A stretch of 64,000 nucleotides of DNA, taken from assembly GCA_020466095.1 (NCBI GenBank), contig CM035807.1, positions 111,637,286 to 111,701,285 on the forward strand, written 5' to 3'. Origin of the DNA: Chlorops oryzae (taxonomy: Eukaryota; Arthropoda; Insecta; Diptera; Chloropidae). Positions 12,297 to 22,328 of the stretch are shown in pieces; the stretch's first letter is position 1, and each line of letters starts with the position of its first letter. The notes under the pieces were generated by a model. That model did no database searches, had not been told where the DNA came from, and saw nothing but the letters and a program-made list of their open reading frames with translations. The translations under genes were made by a program, and so were the position numbers.

Positions 12297-13128
12297 TCTC
12301 TTTCCCCCTCTTTCCCTCTCTCTTTCTCTCTCTTGATCTTTTTCTTTCTTTTTCTCTCTTATTCTCTCTCTTATTCTCTCTCTTTCCATCTCTTTCTCTC
12401 TCTTTCTCTCTCTTTCTCTCTCTTTCTTCTCTTCTCTCTCTTTCTCTCTCTCTTTCTCTCTCTTTCTCTCTCTTTCTCTCTCTTTCTCTCTCTTTCTCTC
12501 TCTTTCTCTCTCTCTTTCTCTCTCTTTCTCTCTCTTTCTTTCTCTTTCTCTCTCTTTCTCTCTCTTTCTCTCTCTTTCTCTCTCTTTCTCTCTCTTTCTC
12601 TCTCTTTCTCTCTCTTTCTCTCTCTTTCTCTCTCTTTCTCCTTCTCTCTCTTTCTCTCTCTTTCTCTCTCTTTCTCTCTCTTTCTCTCTCTTTTCTCTCT
12701 CTTTCTCTCTCTTCTCTCTCTTCTTTCTTCTCTCTCTTTTCTCTCTTTCTCTCTCTTTCTCTCTCTTTCTCTCTCTTTCTCTCTCTTTCTCTCTCTTTCT
12801 CTCTCTCTCTCTCTTTCTCTCTCTTTATCTCTCTTTATCTCTCTTTCTCTCTCTTTCTCTCTATTTCTCTCTATTTCTCCCTCTTTCTCTTTCTTTTTCT
12901 CTCTTTCTCTCTCTTTCTCTCTCGCTTTCTCTCTCTCTTTCTCTTTCTCTTTCTCTCTCTCTTTCTCTTTCTCTCTCTCTTTCTCTTCTCTCTCTCTCTC
13001 TTCTCTTTCTCTCTTTCTCTCTCTCTTTCTCTCTCTTTTTCTCTCTTTCTCTCTCTTTCTCTCTCTTCCTTCTCTCCTACAACCTCTCTTTCCCTGTCGT
13101 TCCTTCTCTTTCCCTCTCTTTCTTCTCA
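12297..13128. repeat. Polypyrimidine minisatellite (TTTCTCTCTC)n
   Basis: About 830 bp of almost pure T and C on the plus strand, mostly a 10-bp unit. Long open frames of Ser/Leu/Phe or Arg/Glu/Lys repeats on both strands are shadows. Confidence 0.95.
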
Positions 13129-13139
13129 TACATTGAGCT

Positions 13140-13981
13140 TCGAATCGGTTCGAATCCTTCAGAGCAGCTTTACAGAGTTTACTGTTAAAACGATCAAACA
13201 TTTTTTTCAATCCTTCTTGTACTTAAAAAAATGCTTTTAATTCAAAATCGAAAAGAGTGTGGATAACATAGTGACCTGCTTAAAAAAAAACCAAGCCGTC
13301 ATTGTGCTCTTAGCCCACTTCGTGTCCACAATGAAGTCAATTCAAACGCAAAATGAGACTCATGATTTCCACGAAAACTGTTCGTTCCAAAAAATTCGAA
13401 AAAAATATACTTCGGACACATCAATTTCGTGATGTGTTCCAAAAATTTGTGAGTGCAAAAGCAACAAAATTTCAACGATGTTGCAATAAAGAAAATTCGC
13501 AAAAAAGAAAAAAAAAATTGAAATTAAATTTTCATAAATATTGAAGCAATTGATGCAAGCGGGGGGAGGAAAAAAATCACAAATCGGCACACAAGTCAAT
13601 TGAGTCAGCACTCGAATTATTGCATTGAATCATAGCCTCCAGACACATTTATCGCAAGCGAAATTCATCGCGCGAGGTGGTCTTTTCGCCACAGACGCGG
13701 CATCGTCCACCCTCCGCTCCGAATGTCAAGCTGAAAAGCTGACAATCCCCAACGTTGCAGGCGGCAACAAATAAAACCAAAAGAAATTTTGCGGAGGTGT
13801 TGCAATCGTTTGTTCTGTTGTTTTTTTTTTGATTTTTCTGAGGCTGCTGTCATCATTGCTGCATTCGATGGGATTTCAAAGACACGCCATGCAGACGAAT
13901 CCTAACCCGAACGTTAAAGCGTCGAGACCTTTCGCGCTCTTGGACTTCATCGAACTATGGCGAATGGCGGCATTGTTTGTC
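13140..13981. other. Intergenic DNA, no gene seen
   Basis: Short frames only, none with recognisable domains. Confidence 0.4.
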
Positions 13982-14304
13982 TAAGGCCCCATCTACACGA
14001 TGCAAGTTTTCGCTTGGCAAGTTTTAGTACTTGTGTGCAAGAACTTGCGTGACCAATCCACACGATGCTAGTAAATTTTAGCTTGCAGCTTGCCTGAAAG
14101 TAATCTAAAGATGACTTGCACGCAAGTGCTTGGGCACATAGCCACACGGCGTTACTAAAAGTTGCTTTTCAGAAGCAATTTTTTTAGAACATGTAGCTTG
14201 CCAGCTTGAAGGTTTTTACATTCAAGTAGAAGTTCTTGCCGCAAGTTTGACAGTTGGTATAAAAACTCATATTTTAACCTAAAATAGCAAAAATGAATAA
14301 ATAA

Positions 14305-14535
14305 ATAAAGAAAGTTCTAGCAGCGGCGCTCATTTTGGAAGAATTAGAAAATTATAGAAAAAAACCAAAACGAACAATTTGGGCACGCAAATTCTTTTTT
14401 AGAGGAGACATAAATCCCTTTTATGAGAATTTAATGAAGGACCTATCAAATGAAGGTGAACAATTCAAAGTGCTTCCATTTCACTGGTTTACCCCCAGAG
14501 CTTCCAGAGCAATGAATGCAATTTGTCCTTTATAA
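14305..14535 (+). pseudogene. Harbinger transposase N-terminal remnant
   Basis: The frame reads through EELENYRKKPKRTIWARKF and continues with FFRGDINPFYENLMKDL. The pattern R-x-x-W-x-R ... G-x-x-x-x-Y-x-x-L-x-x-x-L is that of Harbinger transposase N-termini. A stop follows CPL. The catalytic DDE part is missing. Confidence 0.6.
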
Positions 14536-14579
14536 CCAGCTTTTCCAAATTTGTTTTTTCGGCAATGGCTTAGTAAGCT

Positions 14580-15180
14580 GCCTCTTTTTATACCTTTTCC
14601 GAAGGAAAGGGTATATAAAGTTTGGCACGGAGTATGTAACATACCCTCTAACGGTTAAAATTTGACCATGACCACCATTCGCGAAATTCGGAAAAATTTT
14701 ATTTTCACTTTTTTGAATTGAGTATTTCGCAGCTAGACAAAATGTCCTCTAACGGTTAAAATTTGACCATGACCACCATTCGCGAAATTCGCAAAAATTT
14801 TATTTTTACTATTTTGAATTGAGGTTTTCGCAGCTAGACAAAATGTCCTCTAACGGTTAAAATTTGACCATGACCACCATTCGCGAAATTCGCAAAAATT
14901 TATTTTCACTATGTATTTTGAATTGAGTATTTCGCAGCTAGACATAATGTCCTCTAACGGTTAAAATTTGACCATGACCACCATCCGCGAAAATTTTGTG
15001 CTTAATAATAATCTCGAGTTTGAGAAGCTAAATCGAAGTACAGATAAGGTATAAATAGATATCCAAGCTAGAACAACGAAAACGGCAGGAATTTTTGTTA
15101 AGGTAATGTTTTAACATATTTTAGGCTGAGGGAAAGGTATGTGTGCAGTCGGCTTAGCCGATGTAAACTTCTTTACTTGT
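14580..15180. mobile_element. Inserted repeat with four ~101-bp tandem units
   Basis: The insert runs from TTTTTATACCTTTTCCGAAG to GATGTAAACTTCTTTACTTG. Inside are four tandem copies beginning CCTCTAACGGTTAAAATTTG at 14645, 14746, 14847 and 14951. It is bounded by the truncated transposase on one side and the MADF fragment on the other. The layout recalls Helitron-derived DINE-like repeats, but this is tentative. Confidence 0.6.
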
Positions 15181-15281
15181 TTATGCTTGTTTTTGTAGTC
15201 TATGTGTGACTTTTGCCACAAGCACTCATTTTGCTGGTATTCTTCAGTAATTATTTCAATTTGCTCCTCTGACACAGCCAT
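15170..15281 (-). pseudogene. MADF-domain protein N-terminal remnant of Harbinger element
   Basis: The minus strand from ATG at 15281 reads MAVSEEQIEIITEEYQQNEC and then LWQKSHIDYKNKHKQ. The LW-x-K-S-H-x-D-Y-K-N-K segment is the hallmark start of the MADF DNA-binding domain. The frame runs into the inserted repeat after about 37 residues. Such MADF/Myb-like proteins accompany Harbinger transposases. Confidence 0.65.
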
Positions 15282-15609
15282 GTTGATAAAAAAAAAAATG
15301 CGAAGAATTTAATTCAATAAATAGCTAGCTATGAAGAAAATAATAAATATTGAAACATCGCACTCGCTACTTTTTTGAGTATCTTGAACCTGACAGTTTG
15401 TAAGCGTGCAAGTAAAAAAAATGCTTCTAGCAAATTGGAAGATTGTATTTCTACACGATCCGAATTTTCTTTAGGCAATTTCTTGCATGGAAGTCTTGAA
15501 AAACCTGCCGCAAGTCCTTGCAAGCATTCTACACGATGCAATCTCCTTGCCAAGTACTTGCAGAAGTGACTTGCCAAGTGAAAACTTGCATCGTGTAGAT
15601 GGGGCCTAA

Positions 15610-17389
15610 TTCGAACGAAAAGTTTCAGATAAATTGTAATAAATGCAGACAGCAAAAGGAAAATGAAAAGAATCGGAAAAAGAAAAATGGAAAGGTACAG
15701 TTTAGGGGCGACATGACATGATTTGGTTTATTAACAATGAACAAACGCCTCTTTGAGAGGATTGACACTATCGCTTGATGGTCGGAACCGATCAAAAGTC
15801 TGTGGGAAGTTCGCACATGCAAACTGAGCCGAAGACGGAAATTAATCACGCGGAGGCAGCTTTTGTAATCATAAAGCAAGCAGTTTTCTTATTCCTTTTT
15901 GGGGGAAACTAACTTTAAAGTTTCACATAACAAAAAAACAAAAAAAAAAATGCTTCCAAAGTCATTTAAAATTTCGTAAAAGTTTAATTAGCATCCTGAA
16001 AGTTAGCCAGATTGCCATTTGCTCTTCAGTTATATTGTAGAACGTCTGTTTACCCCGAAATGAAGTCAAAGGCAACAGAGAAACGGTCTCTAACCGCCTC
16101 ATGTAACATGTGCACGCAAGTTTGGCTAAGCACGTACGGAAAACACTTAAACTCTTTGTGGATAGAGCGCAAGAAATTTTCAGCCTAATTAGCAACGGAA
16201 GGTTTACGCTTTCGCTTGTTAGTCCAACTTTTTTTTTTAATGGGAACAGTCGAACGGAAGAAATTTTTGGGAAAGTAACTCAAGTTTGTCCAAAAATAAG
16301 CAGTGAAATATTTAATTGAGCGCAGAAGTTTTTAAGAGGCGAGGACGAACTCAATTCTGGCATAACTGCTGGCTATATATTTTAATTAAAGCTTTTCAGT
16401 GATGTCCTTTGATTTAATTGCACCTTTTTTTAACGTGATAACGTCTATTAAATCGATGATAGGACACTCCAATAGCGAGAATCTGCGGACGGCGAATTCA
16501 ATGTACGTTAAACATATTCATCGTTCATTTAAGGCGGCAACAAAGTTGGTTTGCTGCAGAGGGACGCACGGGGAAGATAAGAAAAACTCTCCCATACCAC
16601 ATCCCCAAACATCCCTCACCCACAAAACACTCAAATACACAAAAGTACAAACCGGTTTAGAGCAGTGATTTCACTCTCATGTGAAAACAAATCGTCTCAA
16701 TCGTCTCTTCACAAGCAGACAAGGCGAAAATATGCAAAAGGTACACATCATCCATATCCAATAGGCCGAAAAGAAGTCGAAATTACCAAATTTTAACCTA
16801 ATGCATAGAATGAAATGAAAAGAACGAAACGAAAACGAACGCAAAACGAAACGACAAAAAGATGTACCACTTTTTTTTCTTTCTATCACGCTAGGTCCAA
16901 ATCTACCACTTTTTTTTTACTTATTTATGTATTTGTTTTATTTATTCAATGGTCATTTAGAATAATTGAGAGTATACAAAATGTGGTTTAATGTTATGTA
17001 TTATTAAAAAATATGTTGGCAGCTTCCTATTGTCAAGAGTGGCAGTATTGGCGCTTAACGACATCCAACAAATATTGACAAATTTTTTTATAATAAGAGA
17101 AAATACCTAAAAACATGTAAGTTCCCCAATTTTCTACATCATCAGATGTGATATATTGTATTATTATTTTAAACAATTTTAAATCTACCACTTTTTATAT
17201 AAATGTACCACTTTTGCTTTAAAAATCTACCACCTATAAAAATTTTCAAGTCCGAGCACTGACTGTAGGTCTAACTGTCGACGTCGAAAAGCCTCTGCCG
17301 CTAATAAGAAATTCACCATTAGGCAGGTATAGGAAATTCAACTCTTTCGAGAAATTCACCAAAAAGCTACGAACAAAAACCTTAGGCAG
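15610..17389. other. Intergenic DNA with one possible hAT end
   Basis: Repeated (T)CTACCAC/GTACCAC motifs at 16864, 16903, 17187, 17206 and 17230 precede AAGTCCGAGCACTG (about 17250-17263), whose complement CAGTGCTCGGACTT looks like a hAT tip. The other end was not found. Confidence 0.4.
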
Positions 17390-17589
17390 GAATAGGAAAT
17401 TCCTTTGCATGGGATCGAAATTGGGACTCATAAGTAGAAGTAAATATTCCAATCCAAACCTTATGGGTTTATTCAGCAGACTGTTGGGCAACAGTTGAGT
17501 ATAAATTGAGTGAACGGTGCGCCTGCCTACTAAGCGGACTCCATTTTTTGCAGCGAAATTTATTTTGAGAAATTCTTCTTCTTGCGTGT

Positions 17590-17784
17590 TTAACTATCCC
17601 GGTCTATCCCGGGGTCCGCAAAACGCGACCAGTTCCTAAATTTTGTTCTATCGGTTGCGTCATCCGAGGTAAGTCCTAAAGCCTCTAGGTCCCATTTTAT
17701 TGTGTCCATCCAGCGCTGTTTCGGACGCCCCCGTTTTCTGTAACTTTGAACTTCCAGAATCGAAAGCGAGAAATGTTTCTCCAA
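17590..17784 (-). pseudogene. Non-LTR retrotransposon C-terminal fragment (unit A)
   Basis: The minus strand encodes about 64 residues with RKRGRPKQRWMDTIKWDLE and a following DATDR motif. This is the usual extreme C-terminus of many RTE/CR1-like LINE reverse transcriptase proteins, ending ADPGIDRDS and a stop. No reverse transcriptase domain is attached. It lies just left of the block that leads to the defensin-like gene. Confidence 0.7.
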
Positions 17785-18386
17785 TTCATGTTGCGAGTGA
17801 TGTACTTCATGTATCCATCATAGTTACTACTTGCATCAGTAAAAATACTTTTCGACTTCAAATAGCCCTATAAGTGCGTTTATTACCTAATTTCGACCTA
17901 TAAGATCATTTCGAAATCGATTCGATCTGTAAGGGCATTTTGACTTAAAACCCACCTGAAAGTATATATTTCGACTTGACAACGGATTCTGGTAGAGGAT
18001 GAAAAAAGTATACGTGTCTCGGCGTTTTGAAAGTGTACGTCTCAAATGATTTTAGAGGGGGTTAAAGTTTTTCCCCCTTGGCCTATTCTTGCAGCATATA
18101 GGCATATGAAACTATGTGTTCCTTACGTTTGAGGTCTGGGATATGTTGGGCAAAGTTGTTGGAAATATCAAGAAAAATTTTTTTGTCCAACATATTAACC
18201 CTCTAACTACCAAAAATAAGGCTCATTTTGTGACTTATTTTTTTTTACGTTACCTTTCTGTAACAGGACTTTTTTATTTTTTTATGTGCCTGTGTTATCC
18301 AAATTCATTGCTAATAAATTATTATTATTAATAGTAATAATTCAATAAGTCAATAATAATTTACAGTGGTGCTAAAAAGCAAAATT

Positions 18387-18587
18387 TCATTTCGAACAAA
18401 TACACATTCCTCGAACATTGCAGTAGGATTTACTGGCATAGCCGAAACCCCCATAGTTGTCTTCGCAAAATTTAGCACAGCCAATGTCCTTCGCTCCTTG
18501 GCAGAGATCTGCCTGTGCTGCAGCTGGCCTCGTGCAGAAACCCAACAAAGCAAGAAGGACAACGACGAATACAGGAACGATCTTCAT
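18387..18587 (-). CDS. Defensin-like secreted peptide, copy A
   Basis: The gene encodes a 66-residue precursor. Residues 1-25 form a signal peptide with hydrophobic core VFVVVLLALLGF and a likely cleavage after AAAQ. The mature part of about 41 residues has six cysteines in the order C-x7-C-x3-C-x14-C-x5-C-x1-C. The C-x3-C and C-x-C spacing is the signature of cysteine-stabilised alpha-beta (CS-alpha-beta) defensins. There is no propeptide between signal and mature peptide, unlike classical insect defensins. By family analogy it would be secreted by fat body or epithelia and act on microbes, but the activity is inferred. No intron is visible. A TATA box lies about 70 bp upstream of the ATG. 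Three paralogues lie in the window, all on the same strand. The MKIVPVF start is the first ATG after the putative transcription start. Confidence 0.82.
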   Translation of the reverse strand: MKIVPVFVVVLLALLGFCTRPAAAQADLCQGAKDIGCAKFCEDNYGGFGYASKSYCNVRGMCICSK

Positions 18588-18652
18588 ATTTTAGGTTATA
18601 ACTTGAAGCTTCAAACTTGAATTGAACTGTGAGCACCAATGGAACTGCTTCT

Positions 18653-18664
18653 TATTTATATATA
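18653..18664 (-). promoter_or_regulatory. TATA box of defensin-like copy A
   Basis: Minus-strand reading gives TATATATAAATA. About 25-30 bp downstream is TCACAGT (18626-18632), close to the insect initiator, and the ATG follows about 45 bp later. The same arrangement is kept in all four copies. I see no clear NF-kappaB site in the first 100 bp upstream. Confidence 0.65.
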
Positions 18665-19166
18665 CCACAAGATTGGTTTTCACTGAAGAGAAACTAATTT
18701 TTTTCTGATTTGGAGCGTGAAGTTAACTTAATATTAGTGCAGGTGTTTTAACGTTTAAATAATGTGTCAATTATATAAATAAGATATATAAATAAGTTTT
18801 TTTTTTAAATATTGAACGATATACAAGAAATATTTAATTAATACCGAATATGAATGCGAGCTCTTTAAGTCAACACATCACGTGATTAGTTTGACAAATG
18901 TCGGCGAGGAGAGGTAAACGGAGATAATTTTGTTCAGGTTCTTTCAGCGCTTGGTCTGAAGCAGGGTTGTCACGGATGTGGGTTTTTTGACATCCGCGGA
19001 TGCAGATGCGGATTTTAAAAACTGACATAGAAACTTTGTTTGGAATTTCCCAAATGATTTGGCAAGCAGGCCGGATGCAAATTGTTTCGCATTTGTTATA
19101 AAAAGATCCTATAGTCAAACTCAAAAATCATTTTCCACATTAACAAGAGGTTTTCATACACATAAA

Positions 19167-19172
19167 TTTATT
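19167..19172 (-). promoter_or_regulatory. Polyadenylation signal AATAAA below the micropeptide ORF
   Basis: The plus strand reads tttatt, giving AATAAA on the minus strand about 60 bp after the stop at 19232. A corresponding signal is present in unit C. Confidence 0.4.
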
Positions 19173-19231
19173 TCAATCAATAAACAAAACATTCGCTCCA
19201 ACCGTTTGAGTTTATAAACATTTTAACACGC

Positions 19232-19360
19232 TTACTCCATTCTACGAACTTCAGGCTTATCCTTTGTATAAACAATTGACATTCGCATTACAAAGACTAT
19301 AAAGATCGCTAAAACCAGACACGTCAAGACCACCCTTCGATATATTACACCAGCGTCCAT
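19232..19360 (-). CDS. Candidate 42-residue single-pass membrane micropeptide, unit A
   Basis: The minus strand reads from ATG at 19360 to TAA at 19232. The peptide starts MDAGVIYRR, has one strongly hydrophobic stretch (VVLTCLVLAIFIVFVM, residues 10-25) and a basic/polar tail ending RRME. Arginines on both sides of the helix are typical of a small membrane protein. The start has a good context (AAAAATGG). It is preceded by a pyrimidine-rich stretch ending TTTAG that resembles a 3' splice site. An AATAAA polyadenylation signal lies downstream at 19167-19172. The same-length frame is open in unit C with mainly conservative changes. I do not recognise a family. It could be a real short gene or the last exon of one, or a chance frame inside a repeat. 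Confidence 0.42.
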   Translation of the reverse strand: MDAGVIYRRVVLTCLVLAIFIVFVMRMSIVYTKDKPEVRRME

Positions 19361-19509
19361 TTTTGGTTTTTCCTAAAGGAAGAAGTGCGCAAAGAAGAAT
19401 ATCAAAAATCTTCTAATAAAGTTGAAGTAATCAAATAAATTTTATGTTTCTGTAAACTAATGAACTTGACAGGACAAGAAATGTTATACAGATCAATCTT
19501 CTATTTGTT

Positions 19510-19760
19510 GCGAGTTTAACTATCCCGGTCTATCCCGGGGTCCGCAATCCGACAGCAGAATGTACTCGACTTTTGAAATTTTGCATACAGAAGTTTTATC
19601 CACATAATAAGTTCTTACGGCACTAAGTGTTTTCTCAAAGCATACCAAATGAGATCATGAGGAACGCGACTGAGGCACCGAACAACCATCTCTTTCTTTC
19701 CCATATGCCATTCTATATCACAAAATGGTCTCGCACAATGTTTCTCTGGTCTAAACGCAA
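19510..19760 (-). pseudogene. LINE reverse transcriptase fragment with stop (unit A)
   Basis: It is homologous to the fragment in unit C, but the codon after LVP (GAA in C) is TAA here. The RT piece is joined directly to the same ADPGIDRDS C-terminal end, so the middle of the element is deleted. Confidence 0.6.
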
Positions 19761-20452
19761 TCACAAAATTAAAGCTGCCAGATGAATCATTGGTTCATCT
19801 TACACCTGTTGTGCTAGAAAGCAATACTTGGCTTACGTTATCACAATGTTAAAAAGCGAAAAAGCGTTAGATTTCGCGCCAAAATAGCTTAGCGCTAAAC
19901 AGAAGTTTTCGCGCCGCGGGCCTTAAATCGCTAAGTTGGCATCACTGCCTAAATCTGTGGCTCGCTTAGTCCGTGGGCTGATTTCAAACAAGCCATGGTG
20001 GGGTTCGGAGGGACATGAAAGATGTAGAAGAAGACTTCAGGCCGATGACAATATCACATCTTTTGTTCTCTTTGTTCCTCTTCGACTTAACTGTACTTCG
20101 GAAGAGGTTTAAGGCATAACAAAATTATCCACCGAGATCATTTTCTTAATCCCCCCTCTAATTCCCCACATTCCGGGGGGGGGGGGGGGGGGGGGGTTTG
20201 AACCCCCCAAAATGCCCCTCTGAATACGCTCATTGTTGCTCTTGATGGTATTCGTCCTGAAAACAAATTTCCAATCATTATTTGCCTCCAAATGCAAAAC
20301 TACCCGAGAAATGGTAGTTTTTTTCAAAAAATTCCTACAATTCTCACTGAATTCATAATTTCGGAAACGTATATAAAGCGATGAATTGAAGAAAATCTCA
20401 ATCAACTGAGTGGAGCTGGAGAGCTATCGGAAGGTATATTTTCAAATTTAAG

Positions 20453-21086
20453 CACCATCGTCATCACCATCATCATCACCAACAACACCATCATCATCAC
20501 CAACCTCACTATCATCCTCACCATCATCATCACCAACCTCACAATCATCATCACAAACCTCACCATCATCAGCACCAACCTCACCATCATCATCACCAAC
20601 CTCACCATCATCATCACCAACCTCACCATCATCATCACCAACCTCACCATCATCATCACCAACCTCACCATCATCATCACCAACCTCACCATCATCATCA
20701 CCAACCTGACCATCATCACGATCATCACCATCATCATCATCACCAATCTCACCATCGTCAACATCATCACCATCAACACCATCATTAACATCATCATCAC
20801 AAACCTCACCATCATCATCACCAACCTCAGCATCATCATCACCAACCTCAGCATCATCATCACCAACCTCACCATAATCACCATCGTCATCGCCATCATC
20901 ATCACCAACCTCACCATTATCATCACCAACCTCAGCATCATCATCACCAACCTCACCATCGTCATCACCAACCTCACCATCAGTATCATCATCACCATCA
21001 TCACCATCATCGCCATAATCGTCATCATCATCACCAACCTCACCATCATCACCATCTTACACCAAATTCATCACCATCTTCATTAT
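20453..21086. repeat. CAT/CAC minisatellite, unit A
   Basis: Much of the array is a 21-bp unit, CATCATCATCACCAACCTCAC, repeated with variants. It is purely part of the MITE-derived tail. Long open frames across it (Met/Val/Arg, His or Ile/Thr repeats) are translation shadows. Confidence 0.9.
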
Positions 21087-21267
21087 TCAGCAGACTGTTG
21101 GGCAACAGTTGAGTATAATTTGAGTGAACGGTGCGCCTACCTACTAAGCGGACTCCATTTTTTGTAGCGAAATTTATTTTGCTGCTCTTTCTCAACCTGT
21201 TGTAATACGGATGACCAAAAATATCAAATGAATCGAAAGCGAGAAATTCTTCTTCTTGCGTGTTTAA

Positions 21268-21453
21268 CTATCCCGGTCTATCCCGGGGTCCGCAAAACGC
21301 GACCAATTCCTCCATTCTATCGGTTGCGTCATCCGAGGTAAGTCCTACAGCCTCTAGGTCCCATTTTATTGTGTTCATCCAGCGCTGTTTCGGACGCCCC
21401 CGTTTTCTGTAACTTTGAACTTCCAGAATCGAAAGCGAGAAATGTTTCTCCAA
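21268..21453 (-). pseudogene. LINE C-terminal fragment (unit B), frameshifted
   Basis: The fragment has the same GRPKQRWMNTIKWDLE segment as the other units. A small deletion shifts the frame before the ADPGIDRDS end. Confidence 0.65.
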
Positions 21454-22048
21454 TTCATGTTGCGAGTGATGTACTTCATGTATCCATCCTAGTTACTACT
21501 TGCATCAGTACAAATACTTTTCGACTTCAAATAGCCCTATAAGTGCGTTTATTACCTAATTTCGACCTATAAGATCATTTCGAAATCGATTCGATCTGTA
21601 AGGGCATTTTGACTTAAAACCCACCTGAAAGTATATATTTCGACTTGACAACGGATTCTGGTAGAGGATGAAAAAAGTATACGTGTCTCGGCGTTTTGAA
21701 AGTGTACGTCTGAAATGACTTTAGAAGGGGGCTAAAGTTTTTTCCCCTTGGCCTATTCTTGCAGCATATCGGCATATGAAACTATGTGATCCTTACGTTT
21801 GAGGTCTGGGATGTTTTGGGCAAAGCTGTTGGAACTATCAAGAAAAATTTTTTTGTCCAACATATAAACCCTCTAACTACCAAAAATAAGGCTCATTTTG
21901 TGACTTATTTTTTTAACGTCTGTAACAGGACTTTTTTATTTTTTTATGTGCCTGTGTTATCCAAATTCATTGCTAATAAATTATTATTATTAATAGTAAT
22001 AATTCAATAAGTCAATAATAATTTACAGTGGTGCTAAAAAGCAAAATT

Positions 22049-22249
22049 TCATTTCGAACAAATACACATTCCTCGAACATTGCAGTAGGATTTACTGGCA
22101 TAGCCGAAACCCCCATAGTTGTCTTCGCAAAATTTAGCACAGCCAATGTCCTTCGCTCCTTGGCAGAGATCTGCCTGTGCTGCAGCTGGCCTCGTGCAGA
22201 AACCCAACAAAGCAAGAAGGACAACGACGAATACAGCAAAGAATTTCAT
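22049..22249 (-). CDS. Defensin-like secreted peptide, copy B
   Basis: This is a 66-residue precursor whose mature six-cysteine part is identical to copy A. The first residues of the signal peptide differ (MKFFAVF instead of MKIVPVF). An in-frame upstream ATG at 22276 would add nine polar residues in front of the signal peptide. I prefer the start at 22249 because it matches the other copies and gives a normal signal peptide. The same promoter layout lies upstream. Identical mature peptides in A and B with a changed signal start point to recent duplication or gene conversion of the mature part. Confidence 0.8.
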   Translation of the reverse strand: MKFFAVFVVVLLALLGFCTRPAAAQADLCQGAKDIGCAKFCEDNYGGFGYASKSYCNVRGMCICSK

Positions 22250-22314
22250 ATTTGAGGTAATAACTTGAAGCTTCAAACTTGATTTGAACTGTGAGCACCA
22301 ATGGAACTGCTTCT

Positions 22315-22328
22315 TATTTATATAAATA
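22315..22328 (-). promoter_or_regulatory. TATA box of defensin-like copy B
   Basis: Minus-strand reading gives TATTTATATAAATA. It sits at the same distance from the ATG as in copy A, with the conserved TCACAGT initiator-like site downstream. Confidence 0.6.

Larger units (their letters stand above)
13985..15606. mobile_element. Harbinger/PIF-like element
   Basis: About 40-bp inverted ends, GGCCCCATCTACACGATGCA, are flanked by TAA on both sides, the 3-bp target of this superfamily. It contains remnants of a transposase (plus strand) and a MADF protein (minus strand), the two genes typical of these elements. CTTGC-rich motifs lie inside both ends. The middle is replaced by another repeat. Confidence 0.88.
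17390..21086. repeat. Segmental duplication unit A
   Basis: The unit runs from the segment ending ATTCAGCAGACTG, through LINE 3' debris, a conserved non-coding block, the defensin-like gene, the micropeptide ORF and an RT fragment, to the CAT minisatellite. Its junction to unit B (minisatellite, CATCTTCATTATTCAGCAG) is the same as the C-to-D junction. Confidence 0.8.

Noticed and set aside
12224..13240. Frames of 279-338 residues rich in Ser/Leu/Phe or Arg/Glu/Lys
   Set aside because: They are translations of the polypyrimidine minisatellite, open in several frames on both strands.
18366..18620. 84-residue plus-strand frame over the defensin-like gene, also in the other copies
   Set aside because: Antisense of the real gene. 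It lacks features of its own.
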